In this document: positions 1 to 8,300 of the stretch, piece by piece
Numbering within the stretch: the stretch's first letter is position 1
How the letters are laid out: each line of letters opens with the position of its first letter
NCBI GenBank assembly: GCA_947088195.1
Contig: CAMUFS010000115.1
Location: 1-8,570, forward strand
Length of the DNA stretch: 8,570 bases
Direction: 5' to 3'
Source: an uncultured Clostridia bacterium
GTDB lineage: Bacteria > Bacillota > Clostridia > Lachnospirales > Lachnospiraceae
The notes under the pieces: model-generated
The model's input: only the letters and a program-made list of their open reading frames with translations
Told to the model about the DNA's origin: nothing
Databases searched by the model: none
Position numbers and translations under genes: made by a program

Positions 1-1504
1 CAATAATCTTTCTAATCTCATCGGAGCTTTGGCTAATATCCTGCATCGCCTGCACCATCAGCTTCATCTGGGCATTGCTGAGCTCCAAATCTTTTCCAAC
101 CTCTGTTGTCTTTTCATTTGCCTGCCTAGCATAATTTGTATTGTTCTCGATCTGTCCATTTACCTCGCTGACCGTCGCAACCAGCTCCTCCACAGCCGCA
201 GACTGCTCCACTGCTCCTTGAAGAAGATTCTGTGCTCCGTCAGAGACATGATTGGAGCTGTCCGCCACATGCTCTGCATTATCCCCAATTTTTCTCATGC
301 TGCTCGCCAAGGAATCAATAATTCGTTTTAAAGAATCCTCCAGTGGCTTATAATCACCAATGTAATCCCGCGTCACTTTGATTGTGACATTTCCCTCTGC
401 CAGTTGTTGTAAATGATAAGAAATATCACTGATATTCATATTTAGATTATCAATCATCGCAATCATGGCATCATGAAGTATTGCTGTCTCATCTTGTGTA
501 TCTAGCTCAGGAACACTGGTATGTAAATCGCCTTGAGAAAGAAGAACAAGACGATCGGCACATTTCTTTATTGCCTCTGCAATCTGTGTGGATATTCGAA
601 TTGTGACAACAACCATAATTGTAGCTATTATAATAGAAACAAAAATATTGAGCAAAATAGCCTGTATCATATTTCCAGTAAATTCAGACTGTATCACCGA
701 GATCCCTATACTCCATCCATCACTGTTTGTAATAGGTGTATAGGCCATATACTTTGTCTTTCCCCCATAAGTATATTTCTTCACACCGCTATTGCCAGCT
801 ATCATCTCTGCTTCTATATTAGCCAATGTTTTCAATTTCTTATTTGTTTTTGCCTCTTCCTGCACATTATATTTATTTAAAACAAACTGATAATCTGGAT
901 ACGCGATCGTCTGTCCACTTTTATTGAGAATACTCGTGGTTCCATGCTCTCCTACCTTAATATCGGCCACTACATCACTCAAGGAAGAAGCATCCTTACA
1001 GAAGAAAACCACTCCGCCAAACGAACCATCTATGGTAATAGGCGCCGCCAGCATTATAATTGCGCTGTCTGCCCCTGTTATAATCGGTTCCGAGACATAT
1101 GTTCGTCCATTTGTCTTACAATATTGAAAATAAGTAGAATTAGAGACATCCTTTCCATTCTCACTGGTAAACCCATCCTTATCTGTCATACCATACTGTG
1201 TAAATCCTTGAATCTCTGCTTCCTTCTTTAACTCTGCAAATTTCTCTTCCGTAGATTTTGAAGGGTCAGCTATAATCGGGTTTTGAGAAAGCATATAAAT
1301 AAGTCTTTTATCCCCATCGATCTCTTCTTGTATCCTGCCGGCAGCAATCTTTGCCACCTCAGTCATTGTATTCTTCAAGGTGTCAATCGTTGTCCGATAA
1401 TTCAGAAACGAGGACACTAACAAAGTGCTTGATGTGATTATAACGATTACAAACAATATTATCACAATCAATTTTGACTTAATACTTTTTTGCCAATCTT
1501 TCAT
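1..1504 (-). CDS. Methyl-accepting chemotaxis protein (3' end beyond window)
   Basis: This is a transmembrane chemoreceptor that would sense an extracellular ligand and control CheA through CheW. The frame is open for 501 codons from the ATG at 1504 to the window edge. A short basic N-terminus (MKDWQKSIKSK) precedes TM1 at about residues 12-34. An extracellular sensor of about 240 residues follows and resembles a double Cache domain (DGFTSENGKDVSNSTYF, then YVSEPI, then SGQTIAYPD). TM2 is at about 281-303. A HAMP segment (about 304-357) and a second HAMP-like stretch (about 365-399, LAEGNVTIKV...GDYKPLEDSL) lead into the coiled-coil signalling domain (VEQSAAVEELVATVSEVN). The conserved hairpin tip and C-terminus lie outside. 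A purine-rich AGGGAG lies about 11 nt before the start. The gene has its own promoter and follows a MarR gene. The ligand is unknown; the family call is secure. Confidence 0.95.
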   Translation of the reverse strand, partial: MKDWQKSIKSKLIVIILFVIVIITSSTLLVSSFLNYRTTIDTLKNTMTEVAKIAAGRIQEEIDGDKRLIYMLSQNPIIADPSKSTEEKFAELKKEAEIQGFTQYGMTDKDGFTSENGKDVSNSTYFQYCKTNGRTYVSEPIITGADSAIIMLAAPITIDGSFGGVVFFCKDASSLSDVVADIKVGEHGTTSILNKSGQTIAYPDYQFVLNKYNVQEEAKTNKKLKTLANIEAEMIAGNSGVKKYTYGGKTKYMAYTPITNSDGWSIGISVIQSEFTGNMIQAILLNIFVSIIIATIMVVVTIRISTQIAEAIKKCADRLVLLSQGDLHTSVPELDTQDETAILHDAMIAMIDNLNMNISDISYHLQQLAEGNVTIKVTRDYIGDYKPLEDSLKRIIDSLASSMRKIGDNAEHVADSSNHVSDGAQNLLQGAVEQSAAVEELVATVSEVNGQIENNTNYARQANEKTTEVGKDLELSNAQMKLMVQAMQDISQSSDEIRKII

Positions 1505-1546
1505 ACCCCTGTTCTCCCTTTCCCATTTTATTTTCCACAGCTCTTC

Positions 1547-1584
1547 CCATTCTATTCTTATCAATATGTGAATCTATAGAATGG
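1547..1584 (-). other. Hairpin in the 5' untranslated region of the chemoreceptor
   Basis: A perfect 9-bp inverted repeat, CCATTCTAT at 1547-1555 and ATAGAATGG at 1576-1584, encloses a 20-nt loop. It lies between the predicted transcription start (about 1595) and the chemoreceptor ATG, ending 42 nt before the start codon. No run of T follows it on the minus strand, so it does not look like an intrinsic terminator. It could affect mRNA stability or translation, or be a protein-binding dyad. The repeat is visible; the role is a guess. Confidence 0.35.
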
Positions 1585-1601
1585 CATTACCTTTTTCTTA
1601 T

Positions 1602-1630
1602 AGTATATCTCATTTCACAATATTTGTAAA
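1602..1630 (-). promoter_or_regulatory. Sigma-A-type promoter for the chemoreceptor gene
   Basis: On the minus strand a -35 box TTTACA (1630-1625) and a -10 box TATACT (1607-1602) are separated by exactly 17 bp. Each differs from consensus at one position. The predicted start is near 1595, giving an untranslated leader of about 90 nt. No terminator is visible after the preceding MarR gene, so some read-through is also possible. Confidence 0.65.
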
Positions 1631-1644
1631 ATATTTTGTCAATA
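1621..1644. promoter_or_regulatory. Palindrome overlapping the -35 box, candidate operator
   Basis: This is a 24-bp imperfect palindrome with outer arms TATT and AATA and a perfect 10-bp core AAAATATTTT; only the three bases between arm and core on each side do not match. It covers the TTTACA -35 box of the chemoreceptor promoter. Size and symmetry fit a dimeric winged-helix repressor of the MarR type, and such a gene ends 23 bp away. AT-rich DNA forms such symmetry by chance fairly often, so the operator role is inference. Confidence 0.4.
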
Positions 1645-1666
1645 AATTCATTTCTTTTATTCAATC

Positions 1667-2158
1667 TCAATCTTTCGAAGCTTTCTCGGCGGTTTCTGTT
1701 TTTTTGTTCTCCTGCCTTAATATCTCTATTATCTTTGACATCATCTTACAAAAAAGCCCAAGCTCCTCCTGTGAAAAAGCACTAACCACTTTTATTCCAT
1801 AACAATAAAGCTCCTCTATCAACGCCTCAAACTGTGTTCTTCCCTTTTCGCTAAATTCAATATTTACAACTCTTTTATCTTCCTTTGAACGTACCCTCAC
1901 AACCAAACCACTTTTTTCCATACGGCTCACAATACCAGAAGCTGTATTAAGTGGTACATGAATATATTCCGCCAGCTCTGTCATATTCACCTCGCCCTTG
2001 CGGTAAAGCAGCCAAAAGACTAAAACTTCATTTTTTGTACAATTTAAAAAAATATTTTCCCATATATCAGAGGACAAGACTTCCTTAATCTCCTCCACAT
2101 AGTAAACTACAAGCTGAGAAATCTCCTCTGTAATGCCTTGCTTCTTTTCATTTACCAT
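1667..2158 (-). CDS. MarR-family transcriptional regulator
   Basis: This is a 163-residue protein, slightly longer than the usual 140-150 of the family, expected to bind palindromic operators as a dimer. The winged helix-turn-helix is clear: MTELAEYIHVPLNTASGIVSRMEKSGLV at about residues 59-86 holds the two DNA-binding helices, split here as MTELAEYIHV and PLNTASGIVSRMEKSGLV. The wing (about 87-103) carries the family hallmark SKEDKRVVNIEFSEKG with Asp94 and Arg96. The flanking N- and C-terminal helices would form the dimer interface. The charged tail (NKKTETAEKASKD) is extra. AGGAG lies 8 nt before the chosen ATG; a second ATG just upstream is out of frame. It sits between the ptsI terminator and the chemoreceptor, and may regulate itself and that gene. 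The effector is unknown. Confidence 0.92.
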   Translation of the reverse strand: MVNEKKQGITEEISQLVVYYVEEIKEVLSSDIWENIFLNCTKNEVLVFWLLYRKGEVNMTELAEYIHVPLNTASGIVSRMEKSGLVVRVRSKEDKRVVNIEFSEKGRTQFEALIEELYCYGIKVVSAFSQEELGLFCKMMSKIIEILRQENKKTETAEKASKD

Positions 2159-2228
2159 CCATCAAACTCCTGCTATTTTCAACCTTTGATATGATAACAT
2201 ACCTTCTTTTAAGCTCCTATACATAGAA

Positions 2229-2270
2229 ATAGACCGCTGTCCAGATTGTTTCTGTAAGTCAGCGGCCTAT
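2229..2270 (-). terminator. Intrinsic terminator after ptsI
   Basis: An 11-bp stem is formed by ATAGGCCGCTG (2270-2260 on the minus strand) and CAGCGGTCTAT (2239-2229), with one G-T wobble. The 20-nt loop can extend with a small CAGA/TCTG helix. The stem begins 5 nt after the ptsI stop codon and is followed by a modest T-rich stretch (TTCTATGT). Position and G/C-rich stem support termination; the weak T-tract suggests it may leak into the MarR gene, for which I see no convincing separate promoter. Confidence 0.6.
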
Positions 2271-2275
2271 CCGAT

Positions 2276-3913
2276 TTATATTTCGTTCTTTGAGGTATCT
2301 ATCTCTCTGATAATCTTTCGAAGCTTTAATACCATGGACGGAGCCACAGACAACTCATCCACTCCCATCCTTACAAATTCCTCTGTAAGCTCTGGATCAG
2401 CGCCCAACTCACCACAGATACCAGCCCATTTTCCATATTTATGAGCACTATCAACAACCATCTGAATCATGCGCAGAATTGCCTTATGATGAGGATTGTA
2501 GAAATCATCCAGCCTCTCATTCTGCCTGTCAATGGCCAGAGTATACTGTGTCAAATCGTTGGTGCCAATACTGAAGAAATCTACCATCTGTGCAAGCTCA
2601 TCGCCCATCATAACAGCAGCGGGCGTCTCTATCATAATTCCCTGCTCTGGCACTCTATATGGAACCTGTAGCTGATCTAATTCCTGCTTCACTTCTTCCA
2701 CAATCTCGTAGATCCGCTCGACCTCCCATGTAGATGTGATCATTGGATACATAATTGCAATATTTCCATAAGAAGCTGCGCGAAGCAGAGCACGAAGCTG
2801 TGTCTTAAAAATATCAGGCTGCTTTAAACAAATGCGAATAGCGCGGTATCCCAGCGCAGGATTATCCTCCGAGCCAAGATTAAAGTAATCCACCTGCTTA
2901 TCTGCACCGATATCCAATGTACGGATAATTACTTTCTTGTCCGCCATCATCTGGGCTACCTGCTTATAAGCAATAAATTGCTCCTCCTCCGTCGGGAAAT
3001 TATCTCTTCCAAGATACAGAAATTCACTGCGGAACAGACCAATGCCTCCTGCATCATTTTCCAGCACATACCCAATATCACCCACACTTCCAATGTTTGC
3101 ATAGATATGGATCTTCTTTCCGTCAAGCGTTACATTCTCTTTTCCCTTCAAGCTTTCTAAAAGCTTAAGCTTCTCACGCTCTTCCTCCATGCGGATTTTC
3201 ACCTTATCACACAGAGCCTCATCCGGGTCCAAGATCACCTGTCCCTCAAAGCCATCTACAACAGCCATCATGCCATTGTGAATCTCTTCCAGATTCAAAG
3301 GAACACCAATCAGCGCCGGAATATTCATCATACGGGCAAGTATGGCAGTATGAGAATTGGTGGAGCCATGCACAGTCACGAAGGCAAGTATCTTTTCCTT
3401 ATCCATCTGCACTGTCTCACTTGGACTTAGATCATCCGCCACAATAATGGATGGTTCCTCGGAAGACATACTGCTCTCCTCCTTGCCCTCCAAAATGCGA
3501 ACCAAACGGTTAGAAATATCTTTTACATCTGCTGCTCTTGCCTTAAAATAATCATCGTCCATCTCAGCAAACATTTTTGAAAAATTATCTCCTGTCACTG
3601 CAACTGCATACTCTGCATTGACAAGCTCTGTCTGAATCATATTATGTATAGAATCCAAATAATCATCATCATCGAGCATCATCTGATGTACTTCAAAAAT
3701 GGCGGCATGAGATTCTCCAACTTCCTTCAGTGCCTTATCATACAGCTTCTGGAGCTGCTCCTTTGCCTGTTCACTGGCAGTCTGCACTCTCTCAATCTCA
3801 ACATCAGCGTCCTCGATCTTCCTTCGCCGTATTGGATCATCCTGTTTCCCGAATACTGTCACTGGTCCCAGCACAATTCCCTTATATACGGACTTTCCCG
3901 AAAACTGTAACAT
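2276..3913 (-). CDS. ptsI: Phosphoenolpyruvate-protein phosphotransferase (PTS Enzyme I)
   Basis: This cytoplasmic enzyme takes phosphate from phosphoenolpyruvate onto a histidine and passes it to HPr, the first step of PTS sugar uptake. It has 545 residues, slightly shorter than the usual 570-575. The N-terminal HPr-binding and phosphohistidine part (about 1-230) includes the active site GSTNSHTAILARMMNIPAL with His188. The C-terminal PEP-binding barrel shows GIGLFRSEFLYL (Arg295), RTLDIGADK (Arg331), GIMIETPAAV (Glu429), FFSIGTNDLTQYTLAIDRQN (Asp453) and AGICGELGADP with the catalytic Cys500. All expected key residues are present, so it should be active. The start matches the family N-terminus (SGKSVYKGIVLGPV); GAGGAG and AAAGGA motifs precede the ATG. 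It lies 39 bp after ptsH in the same operon and ends at a hairpin terminator. Confidence 0.98.
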   Translation of the reverse strand: MLQFSGKSVYKGIVLGPVTVFGKQDDPIRRRKIEDADVEIERVQTASEQAKEQLQKLYDKALKEVGESHAAIFEVHQMMLDDDDYLDSIHNMIQTELVNAEYAVAVTGDNFSKMFAEMDDDYFKARAADVKDISNRLVRILEGKEESSMSSEEPSIIVADDLSPSETVQMDKEKILAFVTVHGSTNSHTAILARMMNIPALIGVPLNLEEIHNGMMAVVDGFEGQVILDPDEALCDKVKIRMEEEREKLKLLESLKGKENVTLDGKKIHIYANIGSVGDIGYVLENDAGGIGLFRSEFLYLGRDNFPTEEEQFIAYKQVAQMMADKKVIIRTLDIGADKQVDYFNLGSEDNPALGYRAIRICLKQPDIFKTQLRALLRAASYGNIAIMYPMITSTWEVERIYEIVEEVKQELDQLQVPYRVPEQGIMIETPAAVMMGDELAQMVDFFSIGTNDLTQYTLAIDRQNERLDDFYNPHHKAILRMIQMVVDSAHKYGKWAGICGELGADPELTEEFVRMGVDELSVAPSMVLKLRKIIREIDTSKNEI

Positions 3914-3952
3914 ATCCTTTCTGTCTCCTCATTTCCTGTGGTGTTCTGCTAT

Positions 3953-4210
3953 CTATAAATTGTTCTCAAAAAATTCCTGCATCGCTGCAAATGCTGTCTC
4001 CTCGTCCTCTCCCTCGATCTCCACATCAATGGTCTGACCACACTTTACACCGAGAGCCATAACAGCCATAAGCTTCCCTGCATCTGCTGATTTTCCTTCC
4101 TTATGAATTGTCACCTTACTGGAATACTTTTTTGCCTCCTTCACCAGAAGACCTGCTGGCCTTGCGTGAAGTCCCACCTCATCTTTAACTGTGTAGCTAA
4201 ACTTTTTCAT
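3953..4210 (-). CDS. ptsH: Phosphocarrier protein HPr
   Basis: This small cytoplasmic protein accepts phosphate from Enzyme I on His15 and gives it to the sugar-specific EIIA components. Its 85 residues match the family length of 85-90. The phosphorylation motif VGLHARPAG contains His15 and Arg17, and the second half has the family pattern (KLMAVMALGVKCGQTIDVEIEG). The position of regulatory Ser46 of classical Firmicute HPr reads DAGKLMAVM, with Lys46, so HPr kinase would have no serine to modify at that site. His15 rules out a Crh-type protein. AAAGGAG lies about 9 nt before the ATG. It is the first gene of a two-gene operon with ptsI, behind a strong promoter and a long leader. Confidence 0.97.
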   Translation of the reverse strand: MKKFSYTVKDEVGLHARPAGLLVKEAKKYSSKVTIHKEGKSADAGKLMAVMALGVKCGQTIDVEIEGEDEETAFAAMQEFFENNL

Positions 4211-4355
4211 ATCTTTTCTCCTTTCTCCTACTTGCTTTCTTCCTCATCCCATATAACCAACCGTCCGGTGCTATCCTTGCACACCCCCTTTTCGTGCCAA
4301 GATCTGCCATTCTTTTGTTATATGACAGCCTGACCAGTCTGATATTATATACAAA

Positions 4356-4402
4356 AGGCATTAACTCACACACACATATCCTGTCATGTATAGTTAATGC
4401 CT
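4356..4402 (-). other. Long spaced inverted repeat in the ptsHI leader
   Basis: A perfect 11-bp inverted repeat, AGGCATTAACT (4402-4392 on the minus strand) and AGTTAATGCCT (4366-4356), flanks a 25-nt spacer that could form a small ACAT/ATGT helix. TTTGTATAT follows the second arm, giving a short T-run, so the RNA would resemble a weak terminator. It lies about 70 nt after the nucleotidyltransferase stop, yet downstream of the ptsHI promoter, so it would be in the ptsHI leader. It may terminate upstream transcripts, act as an attenuator, or be an operator. A TAACTCA at 4413-4407 could pair instead with TGAGTTA at 4368-4362, an alternative fold. I see no match to a known riboswitch or antiterminator target. 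Confidence 0.45.
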
Positions 4403-4432
4403 CAGATGAGTTACACACTATAATCTGTTACT

Positions 4433-4461
4433 AATATAACACTCCAACATAAATTTGTCAA
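4433..4461 (-). promoter_or_regulatory. Strong sigma-A promoter for ptsHI
   Basis: On the minus strand a perfect consensus -35 box TTGACA (4461-4456) lies 17 bp from the -10 box TATATT (4438-4433). Transcription should start near 4426, giving a leader of about 215 nt before ptsH, which is long for a constitutive housekeeping operon. The -35 box begins 12 bp after the stop codon of the preceding nucleotidyltransferase gene. Apart from the inverted repeat at 4356-4402 and the ptsH ribosome binding site, nothing else was recognised in the leader. Confidence 0.75.
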
Positions 4462-4473
4462 CTCAGGATTCTG

Positions 4474-5352
4474 TTACTCTCTTACCTTTTGTACCGCTTC
4501 CTCCACACCATATTTTGCCTTTTGCCGCATCACATAATCACTGATTTTCTCATCATATGGCGGGTACTGATAATCTAACTGACGTGCTACTTTTGTCGAT
4601 GTTTCCCGAAACAATACCATACATTGTTCCAAGGATTCCCACATATGGGTGTAGGAATCCATATTATACGTAGACATAAGTCGTTCCCATAATTTATCTG
4701 AGACATATCTTCTCATAAATTTATAGTTTTTTCCCAAACTAAAATGAAATCCTTGTTCTGTGCCAATCAGCCATGAAATCATGCGAAGCAATTCTTTTCG
4801 TACTATATCATTCATATGATCAATGGCAAAAAGAATTTCTCTGCGACATAAACCCTTTACCACATATGGTGTAGTATTCCAAAATTCATTACAACAATCA
4901 TCAAACATTCTTTCTGTAGGCTGCCGCAAATGGTAATCTATATCCGTCGGCACTGGAGGCTGTTCCATGCGATTATCTTTATCCAATAGTAGTTTTACCA
5001 ATTTATCCCATGTAAAATACTCGTTCATCAAATCCAGCGGAAGTAAGGTTAAATCTATTTTAATATCATCCGTAAATAGCATTAGATACGAAAATCCTTT
5101 TTCTTCTGCCGGAAATAATTCCATATCTTCAGGTTTTTGTAGGATTAATCTCTCGCCAAACACATCTAGCCACTTGTCGTCACATGTGAAGCTTTGCATA
5201 TCTGTAACAAAAAAGGTAATATCAAAATCCTGAAAATCATCTGGCGGAATATTTATATTTGTTCTAGAACCCTCCAAAGTAACCATACGAATGCGTTCAT
5301 CTTCTTTTGCAAAGCTCAAAATAATATCATAAACTTGTTTTTCTGATCTCAT
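4474..5352 (-). CDS. Aminoglycoside 6-nucleotidyltransferase, ANT(6)-I (AadE) type
   Basis: The family transfers AMP from ATP to the 6-hydroxyl of streptomycin, inactivating it. The 292 residues match the family length of about 285-300. The nucleotidyltransferase core is intact: EGSRTNINIP with Gly28-Ser29, then DFQDFDITFFVTD with Asp42 and Asp44 as metal ligands, and KIDLTLLPLDL with Asp100 as the third carboxylate. Other family blocks are present: YFTWDKLVKLLLDKDNR, RMFDDCCNEFWNTTPYVVKG, and GKNYKFMRRYVSDKLWERL. Only an AGAGAG-like weak ribosome binding site precedes the ATG. It starts 30 bp after the Hsp70-like gene with no clear promoter between, so co-transcription is likely. The family is strongly recognised; whether this protein confers resistance, and its exact subclass, cannot be read from sequence alone. 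Confidence 0.93.
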   Translation of the reverse strand: MRSEKQVYDIILSFAKEDERIRMVTLEGSRTNINIPPDDFQDFDITFFVTDMQSFTCDDKWLDVFGERLILQKPEDMELFPAEEKGFSYLMLFTDDIKIDLTLLPLDLMNEYFTWDKLVKLLLDKDNRMEQPPVPTDIDYHLRQPTERMFDDCCNEFWNTTPYVVKGLCRREILFAIDHMNDIVRKELLRMISWLIGTEQGFHFSLGKNYKFMRRYVSDKLWERLMSTYNMDSYTHMWESLEQCMVLFRETSTKVARQLDYQYPPYDEKISDYVMRQKAKYGVEEAVQKVRE

Positions 5353-5382
5353 CTCTCTCTTTTTGTAAATTTATATTTTCTA

Positions 5383-8300
5383 TTAATTGAAATAACACTT
5401 TTTAATCTCACTGCCGGAGATCTCCTCCACTTCTTTTGCCACTACATATTCTATCATATCTGGTTCCATTGTCCGAATGAATAGATAGGAGTCCTCCTTC
5501 ACATCAATGTTAATCTCCTTATATGGCACATTTTCAATGGATAACTGTTCTAATTTTGCATCTGCCATTGGATTGTTCGTATAATAAATACGAACCACTT
5601 CTCTGGTTGCACCTTGGAACGGAACCCATTTCTTATAATCAATCTCTGTCGGTGACAAACGGCAGTCAAAGTAATGCCTGCGATCTCTTCCCAGATAATA
5701 GCGGAACCGTGACTGCTGCATAGAATCTGTCTCATGATTCTTCACAATCTTAATGGCACTTCCATCACGACTCTTCAATAACCCATATGCCACACCAGTT
5801 TTTGCATTGGGAACATAATGATCGCTGTCACTTCTTTCTCCGGCAAGAGGATCAATCAGGACAAAATGCGCATTTCCCAATTCCTCTGTCAATCCCTTTG
5901 CTCTACTGTAATACTCTTCTATCTTCTTCTGGAACAATTCCTTCACAAAAACTGATTTACTTGCATTTCCTGCCAAGAAAATATAAATATTATTTTCTTG
6001 TTTCTTATCAACATCCTTCTTGCACAAAAATATCTTTATTAAACACTGGAAAAAGCTATCAACGCCCTTCTGAATCCGGTTCTTGATCATCTCCACCAAA
6101 TCTTGGCTAGAAAACTCTAAAATGCACTGCGGTACAGGATCTCCGTCCATATTATAGAGAGAAACAACAAGCCCCTCCTTGTCAACCTCTCCCTGTGCTT
6201 CGCTGTCCAACTGATATTTCTTTCTCCAGCCCTGTTCCTGATGCCATAAAGGACGAAGCTCTTCCTTAAGAATTGCCATATTTCTTCTTGCAATCTGAGA
6301 ATTAATCAGCAAAGTCTCACTCCCCGCAAAGCTGTTCTCACCGAGCGGAAGTGTAAACGTAATCCGTTTCTCCCGAAATACATCAAGATTCTGCTGGTAC
6401 ACTTGATATGCCATAAGCTCCAGTATATTCTCGCCTCCCAAAGTCACATCAGAATCGGCACCAAAACATTCCAAGACATAATCATATGCATCCTTCTCAT
6501 ACTCCTCCTCCGTCGCGCCGCGGCAGATTCCAAAGTCAAAATCTGTCGTCCCGCCTCCAAAGTCAAAGATACCATACATAAGCTGTTCTGTCTCATCTTT
6601 TGGCTCAAGATGACTCTGCTCCAAAGCAGTGACTGCATAGGCTGCTGACTCACTGATGCCAAGCTCAACCCTAAACTGTTCCATGCACTTTGCATCATTC
6701 AATATGCTTGTCGGAAGAGACTTTCTAATTCCCTCATAAAAACTATTGGCAATAAAATCCCTAACCTCCTTGGCATACCCCACCGGGAACGTCATAAGAT
6801 ATTTTAAATAAATACCATTTCGCATATTATTGATATACAATCCAATGTAATATGCATATAACTCAATAGGGTTGACAATGCCCTCCGTCGGACTCATGTG
6901 CTCACCAAGGAAATACTCTCTCTTTTGCTTATCCTTTATTACCACATTACCCTTCTCATGGTTCGCCCACTGTTTTAGCTCACTAAAATAAGCATAAAAA
7001 TCCTCTGGCTTACAATTCTTAAAATCCTCACAGGCATCATAAGAAACAAAAATATCATTACAGGAAGTGTGAGGCCTTCCCTCCTCCTTCTGATACGCTT
7101 CTATAAACTTCTTTACATTTGTAAATTCAACAATAGATGGATTTTCAAAATCCTCATCCTTCACTTCACTGCTTAGATTTCCTGTGCCAATACGGATAGG
7201 AACAATCCGATTCGTGGTATCCTGACGAACCACAACCGTACTCTTTGTTCCAAAATCAATACCGATAACTCCCTGCCTGATATCCTGTCTTGGATCTCTC
7301 GCAATTAAATCCTTGTCACTGATTGTCTCATCTGTATTCTGATCAAATAATTCCCAATGTCCTCTGATAATATCATATAAAATATCCCTATCATATGGCT
7401 CCAGCCGGCACCTTTCCTTGTCACAATCCAGCAACTGTTGTATTATATCTGTATTATCGTACATTCCTTCTTGGCCCATATCCATCTTTCCTGTTACCTC
7501 AGTCTGATTATTTTGTTCCTGAAGCCTGCTATGCTCTGATTCCTCAAAATATTCTACTTGAGCAACAGGCTCCTCTGTCATGTGCTCAGCCACCGGCTCC
7601 AATTCTTCCCTCTCTTCAAAAATCTCTGGCACTTCTTCTTTCTCTTCCTTTGTCTCTGCCAACACTTCCTCTGGCTCCTCTGTCAATGTTTCTTGCACTT
7701 TCTCTGGCTCTGCCATCACTTCCTGTATAATCTCTTGTGGCATTATCTCTTCTGGCTCTTCCACTGACTCCAATACTTCTAATACACTCTGTGGTCTCTG
7801 CACTTCCAAGTCATTCATCTTTTCCGCTAACTCTGAAGCTGGAACATTCTCTGGTTCCTTCACATCCTCCAAAACATCTATCTTTTCCAGTTCCTCTACA
7901 CTTTCCAGAGCCTCTATTTCATCCAATTCCTCTGTACTTTCCAGCTCACCTATCTCTTCTGGTTCAACTAATTTTTCCTGTTCATTCACTTCTTCTGGTT
8001 GAATCGGTCCCTCTGGTTCTTTCACTTCTTCCAATCCAGTCAACTCTTCTGGCTCTCGCTCACCTTCTAGTTCAACAGAATCTTCTATACCTTCTGATTC
8101 CACTAGAGCTTCCGGTTCCTTCTCCTCTTCTAGCTCAACTGGGTCTTCCTCTTCCTTCGCTTCTTCCAGTTCAACAGAATCTTCTATACCTTCTGATTCC
8201 ACTAGAGTTTCCGGCTCCTTCTCCTCTTCTAGCTCAACTGGTTCTTCCTCTTCCTTCGCTTCTTCCAGTTCAACAGAATCTTCTATACCTTCTTCTGGTT

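Noticed and set aside
533..1231. Plus-strand open frames of 67 to 115 codons
   Set aside because: They are shadows of the chemoreceptor gene, which is open and family-consistent throughout on the minus strand.
1669..2327. A 16-bp identical sequence aatctttcgaagcttt at 1669-1684 and 2312-2327, possibly attachment sites flanking the MarR gene
   Set aside because: Both copies lie in the 3' coding ends of MarR and ptsI, in different frames, with no integrase or mobile gene between; chance or shared codons is the simpler explanation.
4344..4349. A perfect TATAAT on the minus strand as a second ptsHI promoter
   Set aside because: The best -35 at 16 bp (GTGTGA) matches only three positions, and a far better promoter lies about 90 bp upstream.
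4197..4418. 73-codon open frame on the minus strand in the ptsHI leader, overlapping ptsH
   Set aside because: It runs through the inverted repeat and the ptsH ribosome binding site, has no ribosome binding site of its own that I can see, and its composition is not protein-like.
4211..4426. A GlcT/LicT-type antiterminator target (RAT) in the ptsHI leader
   Set aside because: I could not match the expected imperfect palindrome with its GTTACTG and GCAGGCAAAAC-like halves overlapping a terminator.
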